Assembly (NCBI GenBank): GCA_002433025.1
Contig: DJGZ01000022.1
Location: forward strand, 167,538-231,537
From: Bacteroidales bacterium UBA5833
GTDB lineage: Bacteria; Bacteroidota; Bacteroidia; Bacteroidales; Lentimicrobiaceae
Length of the DNA: 64,000 nucleotides
Direction of reading: 5' to 3'
Below the pieces are notes generated by a model. It was given only the letters and a program-made list of their open reading frames with translations, was not told the DNA's origin and made no database searches. Every line of letters begins with the position of its first letter. Position 1 is the stretch's first letter. Below are positions 9,580 through 18,732 of this stretch, piece by piece. A program made the translations under genes and the position numbers.

Positions 9580-12039
9580 TCAGCTCTTCCTGAACATTTT
9601 ATCAACCAGGCCTTCCTCATCAGGCTCCTGGTCATCGGTATAATACCCGTAGCCGTATCCTGATCCGTAGCCATAGCCATAACCGTAACCATAGCCGTAA
9701 CCATAACCGTAACCGTAGGAATTCTTGTCCATCTTTACATCATTCACAAGAATGGTCATATTCGGGATGTTTCTGGATTCGATATCCGCAATGATTGAAC
9801 CAAATACTTTTTTGTTGGTATAGTTCTGACGGACGACGAATACCTTTACATCGGCATATTTCATCAGCAGAAAGGCATCCGTTACCAAACCCACCGGCGG
9901 GGTATCTATAATGATGAAGTCATAGATTTCCTTCAGTCCGTCGATCAACTCATCGTTGCGGTCCGAGGCAATCAGTTCTGCCGGGTTCGGTGGAACCGGT
10001 CCGGCCATCACGATATCAAGGTTATCAAGCGGCGATTTCTGGATGATGCCCTGCAGATCGCTCCGGTGAATAAGGAAAGAACTTATCCCTTCGGTGTTTG
10101 ACAATCCGAAATCCTGATATATCTTGGGTTTACGCAGGTCGTAGCCCATCAGCAGGGTTTTCTTTCCGTAGAGGGCAAAGATGGAAGCCAGGTTGATTGC
10201 GGTAAAGGTCTTCCCTTCGCTGACCATGGTCGAAGTGATCAGAATTACCTGCTTTTCCTTATTCTGTGCATAATAGCTGAGGTTGGTCCTGATTGACCTG
10301 AACGACTCTGAAATGGACGACTTCGGATATTCTGCCACAACAATCTGACTCTCTTTGCTGTTGTGGATCACATGCCCGATCATAGGGAGTGATGTCAGGC
10401 TCTCAAGATCCTTCTTATCAATCAGTTTGTCGTTGAAATAATCCTTGCCAAGTACGTAAACGACCGGGAAAACCAGACCAAGCAGAAATGCAATGGTGTA
10501 GTTGAGGGTTTTCTTCGGGAAAACAGGCTGCAACTGATCTACGGTTGCCTCATCAATCACTTCATTGTCAGGCATATTCGAAGCCCGGGTAATCTGGGCC
10601 TCAGATCTCTTTTCCAGCAAATAGGTGTAGATGGCATCGTTCAATTTGAATTTACGCTCAATTCCAAACAAGGCCCGTTGCGTTCCCGGCAAGCGGTTGA
10701 TCCGTGTTGACAGTTGATTGATGCGGTTGTTGATATCCCTGATTGCAATATTGGAGGTATTTACAATATTTTTGATGTTCTCTTCAAGGGTTCGCTTATT
10801 CACCCTGATCCGGTCGTCAAATGATGCAATGATCGGATTTTTTTCACGGGCAGTCAGCAGGGCTTCACCCCGTTCGGCATACAAACGGGTCAGTTCATTG
10901 ATCAGTGTAGTCAGTACAGGATCGTCTATACCCATTGAAGACGGGACGGTGAGACCATCAATATTATCTTCATTATTCCGGAGGTAATTCTGCAAATACA
11001 GATAGTATTCATTTTTAACGATCAACTCGGCCTTCCTTTCTTCAAGGTCACGCATCATGGTAAATACCTGCTGCGACTGGAAATCAAGGTTCATCACCTC
11101 GTTGGTAGTCCTGAACTGCTGCAGGTTCATTTCGGCCATCTGAAGCGAGTCGGAAATCCCGAGCAACTGATCGTCAATAAAGTTGATGGTATTGGTAGCA
11201 ATCTGGTTCTTTTTTTCAAGACTCCGCTGAAGATATGCTGTCGTAAGCATATTCAGAAAGTCGGCAGCCTTGTGCATATTGTTGCTCCTCATTGAAATTT
11301 CAACAATAGAGGCCTCCCTGTTGATCGGCTCAATGGTATAATCCATAAATTGCCTGGCAAGATCCTCTGTTTTGTTGAACATGAAAAACATATTTTTCCC
11401 CAGATGTTCTTTAGGGACATAATTCGGATTAAGTATAATTTTAAAATTGTGGTAACGTCCCTTGATCTCCTGCCCGAATCCAAAGGTACCGCTGATGGCT
11501 ACCTGCTTGCTGATGTCCTCCAGCTGCCTGTTGTTTGAAAAACTATACAGAAAGGCAGCTTCTCCTTCGGTGGATAGGGAGTATTGATTTTCAGGCAGAA
11601 TCTTCAGGTTAAACCTCAGCCCCGCTGGCTGGGGAAAGGCCGTATCAAAAACTACAGTAAAAGGGGATTGGGTATACAACTCGCGGGTAACAAAATTGTC
11701 TTCCAGAAAATAGGAAACCCTGAAATCCAGTGCCCGAATTGCCCTGTTTACCAATGACCTGCTCTTCAGCACGCCTATCTCATTATTAAGATTCTGATTG
11801 CTTTTCAGATTACCCAGCCCCAGCAACGCCTGGGGGTCAAAACCAGTTTTGTCATCTTTTACCATCACTGTAGTGCTCACCTTATACACCGGTTCGGTGT
11901 ATTTGTTGAACAGAAAAGCGATGATCATCGCGATAAAGATGGTGATGATGAAAAAATACCAATAGCGGTAAAATTTGAAGAATAATTGTTTGAAATCAAT
12001 CGATTCTTCCTGGTTCATTTCTTTGATATAATTCTCCAC
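9580..12039 (-). CDS. Wzc-like polysaccharide co-polymerase / bacterial tyrosine kinase
   Basis: An 819-residue inner-membrane protein for exopolysaccharide or capsule chain-length control and export. The N-terminus has a transmembrane segment (YFFIITIFIAMIIAFLF) and a Wzz-type domain, a long periplasmic coiled-coil region follows, then a second membrane segment, then a BY-kinase domain. The kinase shows Walker A (STMVSEGKTFTAINLA), Walker A' (LLMGYDLRKP) and Walker B (FIIIDTPPVG). The C-terminus carries an unusually regular tyrosine cluster: nine Tyr-Gly pairs, Ser-Gly, two more pairs and Tyr-Tyr (bases 9640-9717), probably the autophosphorylation tail. It follows the Wza-like gene by 9 bp. 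Confidence 0.9.
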   Translation of the reverse strand: MENYIKEMNQEESIDFKQLFFKFYRYWYFFIITIFIAMIIAFLFNKYTEPVYKVSTTVMVKDDKTGFDPQALLGLGNLKSNQNLNNEIGVLKSRSLVNRAIRALDFRVSYFLEDNFVTRELYTQSPFTVVFDTAFPQPAGLRFNLKILPENQYSLSTEGEAAFLYSFSNNRQLEDISKQVAISGTFGFGQEIKGRYHNFKIILNPNYVPKEHLGKNMFFMFNKTEDLARQFMDYTIEPINREASIVEISMRSNNMHKAADFLNMLTTAYLQRSLEKKNQIATNTINFIDDQLLGISDSLQMAEMNLQQFRTTNEVMNLDFQSQQVFTMMRDLEERKAELIVKNEYYLYLQNYLRNNEDNIDGLTVPSSMGIDDPVLTTLINELTRLYAERGEALLTAREKNPIIASFDDRIRVNKRTLEENIKNIVNTSNIAIRDINNRINQLSTRINRLPGTQRALFGIERKFKLNDAIYTYLLEKRSEAQITRASNMPDNEVIDEATVDQLQPVFPKKTLNYTIAFLLGLVFPVVYVLGKDYFNDKLIDKKDLESLTSLPMIGHVIHNSKESQIVVAEYPKSSISESFRSIRTNLSYYAQNKEKQVILITSTMVSEGKTFTAINLASIFALYGKKTLLMGYDLRKPKIYQDFGLSNTEGISSFLIHRSDLQGIIQKSPLDNLDIVMAGPVPPNPAELIASDRNDELIDGLKEIYDFIIIDTPPVGLVTDAFLLMKYADVKVFVVRQNYTNKKVFGSIIADIESRNIPNMTILVNDVKMDKNSYGYGYGYGYGYGYGYGYGSGYGYGYYTDDQEPDEEGLVDKMFRKS

Positions 12040-12048
12040 GACGATATT

Positions 12049-12816
12049 TTATTTTAAAAAGTTCAGGATAAGCAATGTTGTTGAAATGGTTGAAAAAAGA
12101 ATTGCATAGGGGAATGCTTCAAAAGTGAAATTCTTGTTGCTCATTGGCTCCACGTAAACAATATCATCAGGCTGAAGATAATATGCATCCGAGGTGAGGA
12201 TGTCGGATTTCAGCAGGTTGATGGTATGTATGCTTGACCCATCTTTTGTTTTCCGGATCACGGAAATTTTTTTTCTGTTGGCAAAATTTGTCAGATCCCC
12301 CCCCAGACTGATGGCCTGGAAAACATTGATGCTGTTCTGATATACCTGGTAAGTTCCGGGCCTCTCAACTTCGCCCAACAGGCTGATCTTGAAATTTACC
12401 AGTTTTACTGTAACTGTAGTAAACTGAAAATATTCATCCACCACTTTCTGAAGCCTGTCTCTGACATCATTAACCGTCAACCCTTTAACCATAACCTTTC
12501 CAACTACCGGAAAATTAATATACCCCGAATCATTCACCAGATAACTGTTCAGATAGACCCCCGCTTCCGTTGACATCTGATAGCCCATCGACTGGTTTGC
12601 CAGGAAAGGATTGCTCGTCTTGGTGTCCAGGCTTTTTACATCAATGTAAAGATTATCGCCTGCCTGCACCTTGTAGTCGGTAGTATGACTGTTCGGGAAT
12701 TCCGTTTTATCACCCTTTCTGTAGTTTTCAGCATCCTGCAGATATGTTACTTTATCCAGGGAAACACAGGAACTTGCCATAATGGCGATAAATAAAAAGA
12801 ACAAAATTCGTTTCAT
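12049..12816 (-). CDS. Polysaccharide export outer-membrane lipoprotein (Wza/BexD family)
   Basis: A 255-residue lipoprotein: signal peptide with lipobox Cys at residue 17 (MASSC), a Poly_export domain (DYKVQAGDNLYIDVKS), one SLBB-type repeat (VTVKLVNFKISLLGEVERPG) and a hydrophobic C-terminal helix. It would form the outer-membrane channel through which the polysaccharide leaves the cell, docking on the Wzc-like protein encoded 9 bp downstream. Glycosyltransferases, Wzx and Wzy are not in the window, so the rest of the pathway lies elsewhere. Confidence 0.9.
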   Translation of the reverse strand: MKRILFFLFIAIMASSCVSLDKVTYLQDAENYRKGDKTEFPNSHTTDYKVQAGDNLYIDVKSLDTKTSNPFLANQSMGYQMSTEAGVYLNSYLVNDSGYINFPVVGKVMVKGLTVNDVRDRLQKVVDEYFQFTTVTVKLVNFKISLLGEVERPGTYQVYQNSINVFQAISLGGDLTNFANRKKISVIRKTKDGSSIHTINLLKSDILTSDAYYLQPDDIVYVEPMSNKNFTFEAFPYAILFSTISTTLLILNFLK

Positions 12817-12890
12817 ATACCGGGATTTAGAAAATAAAATTCAGGTTTGTGTTATGTTAATTGATTTTTAGCGGCAAAGTAACAGGAGAA

Positions 12891-12898
12891 CAAAGATA
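12891..12898 (-). promoter_or_regulatory. Candidate -7 element for the wza-wzc operon
   Basis: Minus strand TATCTTTG, a full match to TAnnTTTG, about 75 bp upstream of the Wza-like start. A second identical octamer lies at 13050-13057. The 287-bp gap between miaB and this gene (12817-13103) otherwise shows no gene. Confidence 0.35.
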
Positions 12899-13103
12899 AA
12901 ATGTTATTCAGAAACCGTGATAAACTAAGCAATGATAACACGTTTTTTCTTAAATAGTTTCAGGATTCAGTGTTTTCAGACTGACATAATGTGTTTTTAA
13001 ACAAATATGATCTTACTGCACCGCTCCTCACTCATCTTAACGGGTTTTGCAAAGATAAGATTACCTGACTATTTAACGTGCCATTTATCGTTTGATCATT
13101 CAG

Positions 13104-14429
13104 CTATTCCGGAACAGCCTCCCCCTTCAGTGTCGCCGGAGTGCAGGCAGTTACCCTGACCCTTACGTAATCTCCCGGTTTATAACTTTCCATGGGGAAA
13201 ACCACCACTTTATTCTGGCTGTTGCGTCCCGAAAGCTCTTTCCCTGATTTCCGTGACAAACTTTCTGCCAGTACCCCGAAGGTTTTACCAATATCCGCAT
13301 GGTTGCTGCGGAATGACAACTCCTGCTGAAGGTCGATAATTTCCTGAAGGCGGGCGCTTTTCACCTCTTCGGGAACATCATCCGTATACTTCTTATGAGC
13401 CAGTGTATCAGGTCTTTCAGAGTACTTAAACATAAAAGCATAATCGTAGGCTGCCCATTTCATCATTTCCAGGGTATCCTGGTGATCCTGCTCCGTTTCG
13501 CTGCAAAAACCGGTAATAATATCTGTGGAAATGGCGCAGCCGGGCAAAATTCGCCTGATGGCTTCAATGCGCTGACGATACCACCGGCTGTCATACTTCC
13601 GGTTCATCAGTTTGAGGATACGGTCGCTGCCTGATTGAACCGGCAGGTGTATTGACCTGCAGATATTCGGATGGGCCGCCATGGTATGCAACAGCTCATC
13701 GGTCAGGTCTTTGGGGTGAGAGGTTGCAAAGCGCACCCGAAGAAAGGGATTCACCAGGGCAACACGTTCCAGAAGTTTTGCAAACCCGGTTCCGTCATCC
13801 CATATATACGAGTTGACATTCTGCCCCAGCAGGGTCACCTCGCGATATCCCCGGCTGAAAAGATCTTCAGCTTCTTTGACGATGGTCTGCGGATCACGGC
13901 TGCGCTCCCGGCCGCGGGTGTAGGGAACTACACAATAAGAACAGAAGTTTTCGCAACCCCGCATAATAGAGATGAAAGCCGACACCCCGTTGCTGTCGGG
14001 CCTTACGGGATTGATATCTGCATAGGTTTCGTCGGCCGAAAGAATAACATTGATAGCTTTCTGGCCGCCTTCGGCTATATTCAGCAACCGCGGCAGGTCG
14101 CGGTAGGCATCTGGGCCAACGATCACATCCACCATTTTCTCCTCACTGATCATTTGCTCCTTGAGCCGTTCGGCCATACAGCCCAGTACACCGATAATCA
14201 GTCCGGGTTTCTGCTTTTTGTAGCGCTTGAACTCCTGCAGGCGGGCCCTCACGCGTTTTTCCGCATTGTCCCTGATTGAGCAGGTATTCACGAAGATAAG
14301 ATCGGCCTCCGCAATGTTGCCGGTGGTTTCAAAGTCATGATCGGTCATGATGGAACCCACAATCTGGGTGTCAGAAAAATTCATCTGACAGCCATAGGTT
14401 TCTATATAAAGTTTACGTTTCTGATCCAC
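13104..14429 (-). CDS. miaB: tRNA-2-methylthio-N6-dimethylallyladenosine synthase
   Basis: A 441-residue methylthiotransferase that adds the methylthio group to i6A37 of tRNAs reading UNN codons. N-terminal UPF0004 domain with cluster ligands C14, C50 and C84; radical-SAM domain with C159-x3-C163-x2-C166 (RGCENFCSYCVVPYTRGRE); C-terminal TRAM domain. Spacing and length match MiaB rather than MtaB or RimO. It is divergent from topA with 184 bp between the two starts. Confidence 0.95.
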   Translation of the reverse strand: MDQKRKLYIETYGCQMNFSDTQIVGSIMTDHDFETTGNIAEADLIFVNTCSIRDNAEKRVRARLQEFKRYKKQKPGLIIGVLGCMAERLKEQMISEEKMVDVIVGPDAYRDLPRLLNIAEGGQKAINVILSADETYADINPVRPDSNGVSAFISIMRGCENFCSYCVVPYTRGRERSRDPQTIVKEAEDLFSRGYREVTLLGQNVNSYIWDDGTGFAKLLERVALVNPFLRVRFATSHPKDLTDELLHTMAAHPNICRSIHLPVQSGSDRILKLMNRKYDSRWYRQRIEAIRRILPGCAISTDIITGFCSETEQDHQDTLEMMKWAAYDYAFMFKYSERPDTLAHKKYTDDVPEEVKSARLQEIIDLQQELSFRSNHADIGKTFGVLAESLSRKSGKELSGRNSQNKVVVFPMESYKPGDYVRVRVTACTPATLKGEAVPE

Positions 14430-14613
14430 AATATAATTTTAATGAAAACAACCGCTGCATCCCTGCTCCGGGCGGCAAAAATACACATTATTTGAACAGC
14501 CTCATTTTTACCTTGTTATAAATTATTCTTGATGTTCTAAAAGTGTGGTATCTTTTTATTGCGTTACTTTGTGCCCGTTTTAAGACATTGATTATTAATC
14601 AGCATTTGTCAAT

Positions 14614-16944
14614 ATGATCAAAAACCTGGTGATCGTAGAATCTCCTGCAAAAGCAAAAACCATTGAAGGCTTCCTTGGCAAGGATTTCACTGTTAAGTCG
14701 AGTTTCGGCCATGTGCGCGACCTTTCAAAGAAGCAACTCGGAGTAGATATTGAACATGATTTTAAGCCCAAATACGAAATTTCCGGCGACAAGGTTAAAC
14801 TTGTGAAGGAGTTGAAAAAACTGGCTTCCGAGGCTGAGGTTGTCTGGCTTGCTTCCGATGAAGACCGCGAAGGGGAAGCCATTTCGTGGCACCTTACCGA
14901 AGCGCTGGGGCTGGATAAATCGAAAACCAGGCGGATTGTATTTCATGAAATCACCAAAAGCGCCATCACCGAAGCCATACAAAATCCACGGGGCATTGAT
15001 AAAAACCTGGTAGATGCACAACAGGCGCGCCGCGTACTCGACCGTCTTGTTGGTTTTGAAATCTCACCGGTGCTGTGGAGGAAAGTAAAACCCGCGCTTT
15101 CAGCCGGCAGGGTGCAGTCAGTTGCAGTCAGGCTGATTGTGGAAAGGGAAGAAGAGATCAAATCATTCAGGAGCTCCTATAACTACAGGGTTACTGCCAC
15201 ATTTGTAATTCCCGGCGAAGAGGGTCAGCCGAAAATTGCTGCCGAGCTCAGTCACCGTTTTTCTGAGAAACCGGAAGCCCTGAGATTCCTTAACACCTGT
15301 GTGGGAGCAAGCTATCAGGTAGCCGATACCGAAACCCGTCCGGCAAAAAAATCGCCCGCTCCGCCATTTACCACCTCCACCCTGCAGCAGGAAGCCAGCC
15401 GCAAACTGGGCTTCTCCGTAGCCAAAACCATGATGGTGGCCCAGCAGCTTTACGAAGCCGGAAAGATTACCTATATGCGTACCGACTCCGTTAACCTGTC
15501 GTCACTCGCCATCAATATGGCCAAAGAGGAAATAACTTCGCTATACGGTGAGAAGTATGTAAAAACCCGTCAGTACGCCACCAAATCAAAAGGCGCACAG
15601 GAAGCCCACGAAGCCATCAGGCCTACCTACATGAATCACCGTGAGATATCTGGGGATGCCTCTCAGAAAAAACTTTACGACCTGATCTGGAAACGCACCA
15701 TCGCTTCGCAGATGAGTGATGCCGAACTGGAGCGTACCACCGTAACCATCAGCATTTCAAAATCTCCGGAAAAATTTGTCGCAAAAGGTGAGGTCATCAA
15801 ATTTGACGGATTTCTGAAGGTTTATCTTGAATCAACAGATGACGAAAACATTGATTCGGAAGAAGGGATGCTGCCTCCACTGAAAACCGGACAACCCCTC
15901 AGCCTGATTGAAATGCTGGCCACGCAGAAATTTTCGCAGCAACCTCCGAGGTATACCGAAGCCAGCCTGGTTAAGAAACTTGAGGAGCTGGGTATCGGCA
16001 GGCCGTCGACCTATGCTCCGACCATCTCAACCATTCAGAAAAGAGAATATGTGGTTAAGGAGGACAGACCCGGAATTCAGCGCAGCTTTGACCTGCTGAA
16101 ACTGAAAAATGAAAAAATCACCGAAACGGTTAAAACCGAAACTTCAGGGCAGGAAAAGAACAAACTTTTCCCTACCGACATAGGATCGCTTGTGACCTCT
16201 TTTCTTGTACAGTATTTCGAAAACATCCTTGACTACAACTTCACGGCCAACGTGGAAAAGGAATTCGACGAAATCGCGCAGGGACAGAAAGTCTGGAACC
16301 AGATGATCAGGGAATTCTACTATCCCTTTGCCAAACAGGTGAAAGAGACCCTTGAGAAATCGGAGAAGGTCAAAGGAGAACGCTTGCTCGGGCCGGATCC
16401 TGAATCAGGTAAAAACGTGTATGTAAAAATCGGCCGCTTTGGCCCTATGGTGCAGATCGGCGAATCGGAAGACACTGAAAAGCCACGTTTTGCCAGCCTG
16501 AAAAAGGGACAAAGCATTGAATCGCTCACCCTTCAGGAAGCCATGAAACTGTTTGATTTCCCGCGGACCATCGGCGAATACGAAGATGCGGAAATGACCG
16601 TGGCCATCGGCCGGTTCGGACCCTACGTAAAACATAAATCTGCATTCTATTCCCTGGCAAAGACCGACGACCCGGCTTCCGTTGATGCCGAACGGGCGGT
16701 AGAACTGATAGAAGAAAAGCGCAAAAAGGAAAAGGAGCGCGTAATCCGGATTTTCGAAGAAGATCCTGACGTTCAGGTGCTCAACGGCCGCTACGGGCCC
16801 TATATTGCCATCGGTAAATCCAACTACAGGATTCCCAAAAGCACCGATCCCGCCTCGCTTACCCTGGAACAGTGCAGAGAAATAGCCGCGAAATCGGATG
16901 CCGCCCCGAAGACCCCGGGAAAAGGAAAGTTCAGAAAAAAGTAA
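14614..16944 (+). CDS. topA: DNA topoisomerase I
   Basis: A 776-residue type IA topoisomerase that relaxes negative supercoils. N-terminal Toprim domain (LVIVESPAKAKTIEGFLG, acidic WLASDEDREGEAI), the central domain with active-site Tyr287 in ITYMRTDSVNLS, and the GIGRPSTYAPTI motif. The C-terminus has three Toprim-associated repeats (GRFGPMVQIG, GRFGPYVKH, GRYGPYIAIG) ending in a basic tail, and no Cys4 zinc fingers, unlike E. coli TopA. Confidence 0.96.
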   Translation: MIKNLVIVESPAKAKTIEGFLGKDFTVKSSFGHVRDLSKKQLGVDIEHDFKPKYEISGDKVKLVKELKKLASEAEVVWLASDEDREGEAISWHLTEALGLDKSKTRRIVFHEITKSAITEAIQNPRGIDKNLVDAQQARRVLDRLVGFEISPVLWRKVKPALSAGRVQSVAVRLIVEREEEIKSFRSSYNYRVTATFVIPGEEGQPKIAAELSHRFSEKPEALRFLNTCVGASYQVADTETRPAKKSPAPPFTTSTLQQEASRKLGFSVAKTMMVAQQLYEAGKITYMRTDSVNLSSLAINMAKEEITSLYGEKYVKTRQYATKSKGAQEAHEAIRPTYMNHREISGDASQKKLYDLIWKRTIASQMSDAELERTTVTISISKSPEKFVAKGEVIKFDGFLKVYLESTDDENIDSEEGMLPPLKTGQPLSLIEMLATQKFSQQPPRYTEASLVKKLEELGIGRPSTYAPTISTIQKREYVVKEDRPGIQRSFDLLKLKNEKITETVKTETSGQEKNKLFPTDIGSLVTSFLVQYFENILDYNFTANVEKEFDEIAQGQKVWNQMIREFYYPFAKQVKETLEKSEKVKGERLLGPDPESGKNVYVKIGRFGPMVQIGESEDTEKPRFASLKKGQSIESLTLQEAMKLFDFPRTIGEYEDAEMTVAIGRFGPYVKHKSAFYSLAKTDDPASVDAERAVELIEEKRKKEKERVIRIFEEDPDVQVLNGRYGPYIAIGKSNYRIPKSTDPASLTLEQCREIAAKSDAAPKTPGKGKFRKK

Positions 16945-17074
16945 GCCCCGGGACTTATTCCGGCATCCTGCATGCCATTGCCGGTGCAGCGCTTTATGCC
17001 TGTCACCGCATCAACCCATTTGCAAATTCCAGGGAAAATCCATAGGTTTGAACGCTTAAAACCCCCTGCTGATT

Positions 17075-18250
17075 ATGGATATCTCCATCTATTTTGAACC
17101 ATTGCCTGATGAGCTGTTCGATAGTGCCGAAACCATTTCGCATCCGCGCATCGGACAGCAAATGCTCGCTTACCGCCAGAATGCTGATTTCCCCGAAGCG
17201 GCTGATGTTGACATCGCACTTATCGGGGTGGTGGAAGATCGGGCAGCGGTGAATAACGAAGGTTGCGCCGATGCTGCCAACGAGGTGAGAAAACAGCTTT
17301 ACCGGCTGTTTCCCGGTTCCTGGACGGCGCGTATCGCCGACCTGGGCAACATCAGGAAGGGATTTACCATTGAAGATACTTACTATGCGCTATCTTCCAC
17401 TGTTTCATACCTGGTTGCAAACAAGATACTCCCGGTCATCATCGGCGGAGGCCAGGACCTGACCTATGCCATGTACAAAGGGTATGAAAAGCTGGAGCAG
17501 ATCATCAACATGGCGGCTGTGGATCAGATGTTCGACCTTGGTGAAACACAGTCGGAACTGGATTCGCATACTTATCTCAGCCGCATCATCATGCAGCGGC
17601 CCAACTATCTGTTCAACTACACCAACCTCGGGTATCAGACCTACTTTGTCGATCAGCCGGCGCTCGACCTGATGAAGAAACTGCTTTTCGACAGCTACCG
17701 GCTGGGCCTGCTTACCGCCGACATGAAAGAGACCGAGCCGCTGGTGCGCAATGCCGATCTGCTTACCTTCGATATAGGCGCCATCAGGGCTGCCGATGCG
17801 CCTGGAAACGCCAATGCCGGCCCCAACGGTTTTTCCGGCGACCAGGCATGCCAGATCACCCGCTACGCCGCCATGAGCGACAAGCTTTCCTCTATCGGAT
17901 TTTTCGAATATAACCCTGCTTACGACCGCAGGGGAATCACGGCACAGTTGCTGGCACAGATGATCTGGTATGTGTTTGAGGGCTTTAATGCACGGAAAAA
18001 GGACATCCCCTCCCGCGAAAACGATGCTTTTATCCGCTATACCGTACCTACCAGCGATTTCAGCGACGGCATCCTCTTCCTGAAAAGCCGCAAAAGCGAC
18101 CGCTGGTGGATGGAAGTAATCTGCGGGGCCGACAACCGCCGGAAATATGCCAATCATTACATCGTTCCATGCACTTACGAAGATTACCAGACAGCCTGCA
18201 ACAACGAAATTCCCGACCGCTGGTGGCAGGTGTATCAGAAACTGATGTGA
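17075..18250 (+). CDS. Arginase/formimidoylglutamase-fold protein with degenerate metal site
   Basis: A 391-residue member of the ureohydrolase (arginase, agmatinase, HutG) fold. The three places that normally bind two Mn ions can be found but are altered: GGGQDLT in place of GGDHS, AVDQMFDLG in place of DAHxD, and LTFDIGAIRAAD in place of SFDxDxxDP. Several metal ligands (His, Asp) are therefore missing, so it is probably not an active hydrolase of the usual kind. Many Bacteroidota carry such a protein beside topA, often before gliding/type IX secretion genes; those do not follow here. It lies 130 bp after topA on the same strand. Confidence 0.75.
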   Translation: MDISIYFEPLPDELFDSAETISHPRIGQQMLAYRQNADFPEAADVDIALIGVVEDRAAVNNEGCADAANEVRKQLYRLFPGSWTARIADLGNIRKGFTIEDTYYALSSTVSYLVANKILPVIIGGGQDLTYAMYKGYEKLEQIINMAAVDQMFDLGETQSELDSHTYLSRIIMQRPNYLFNYTNLGYQTYFVDQPALDLMKKLLFDSYRLGLLTADMKETEPLVRNADLLTFDIGAIRAADAPGNANAGPNGFSGDQACQITRYAAMSDKLSSIGFFEYNPAYDRRGITAQLLAQMIWYVFEGFNARKKDIPSRENDAFIRYTVPTSDFSDGILFLKSRKSDRWWMEVICGADNRRKYANHYIVPCTYEDYQTACNNEIPDRWWQVYQKLM

Positions 18251-18732
18251 GAAGGCAAGGAATTGCAGTCCCGATGCTATCAGAAGCGGATTGCGGATTG
18301 CGGAATGATTGCTATTATTTATCGCTGTTTTTTGACATAGACAGGATTAACAGGATTTTCAGGATTATAAGGGTATTGATACCAGGAAAATTCCGGATCT
18401 GGCTTGGTCCCGGGAGACAGCAATAGCCGGATAACGAGAGATTGCGGATTGCGGAATGATTGCTATTATTTATCGTGGTTTCTGTTTAAGACAGGATTAA
18501 CAGGATTAACAGGATCTCCCGTTATCCCGCTATCAAGAGCCTACAGGAGTTTTTATCCCGATGGGTGTTATAAACTGAACAATGAGTTTGAAATGCGTTG
18601 AAGGAAGTAAAAAGATATATACGATATCCGGAAGCGTCTGTGCCAGACAGGTATCGCAGGCTAACAATACAAGTGAACTCTTACATCTCACTTCTTACTT
18701 CCCGCTATTTCATACTGATAAGCCAACCGGCT
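18251..18732. other. Non-coding gap with dispersed repeats
   Basis: About 480 bp between the stop codons of two convergent genes. It contains two copies of a composite repeat (separate entry) and no convincing gene; short open frames here consist of the repeats. Confidence 0.6.
18289..18507. repeat. Two-copy composite intergenic repeat
   Basis: A 36-bp identical sequence at 18289-18324 recurs at 18440-18475. Each copy is followed, 16-17 bp later, by ACAGGATTAACAGGATT (18341-18357 and 18491-18507). The repeat distance is 151 bp for the first part and 150 bp for the second. The ACAGGATTAACAGGATT type is a common intergenic pattern in Bacteroidota; function unknown. Confidence 0.8.

Noticed and set aside
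17405..18157. Long minus-strand frame under the arginase-fold gene
   Set aside because: Same reason; the plus strand protein has clear fold motifs.
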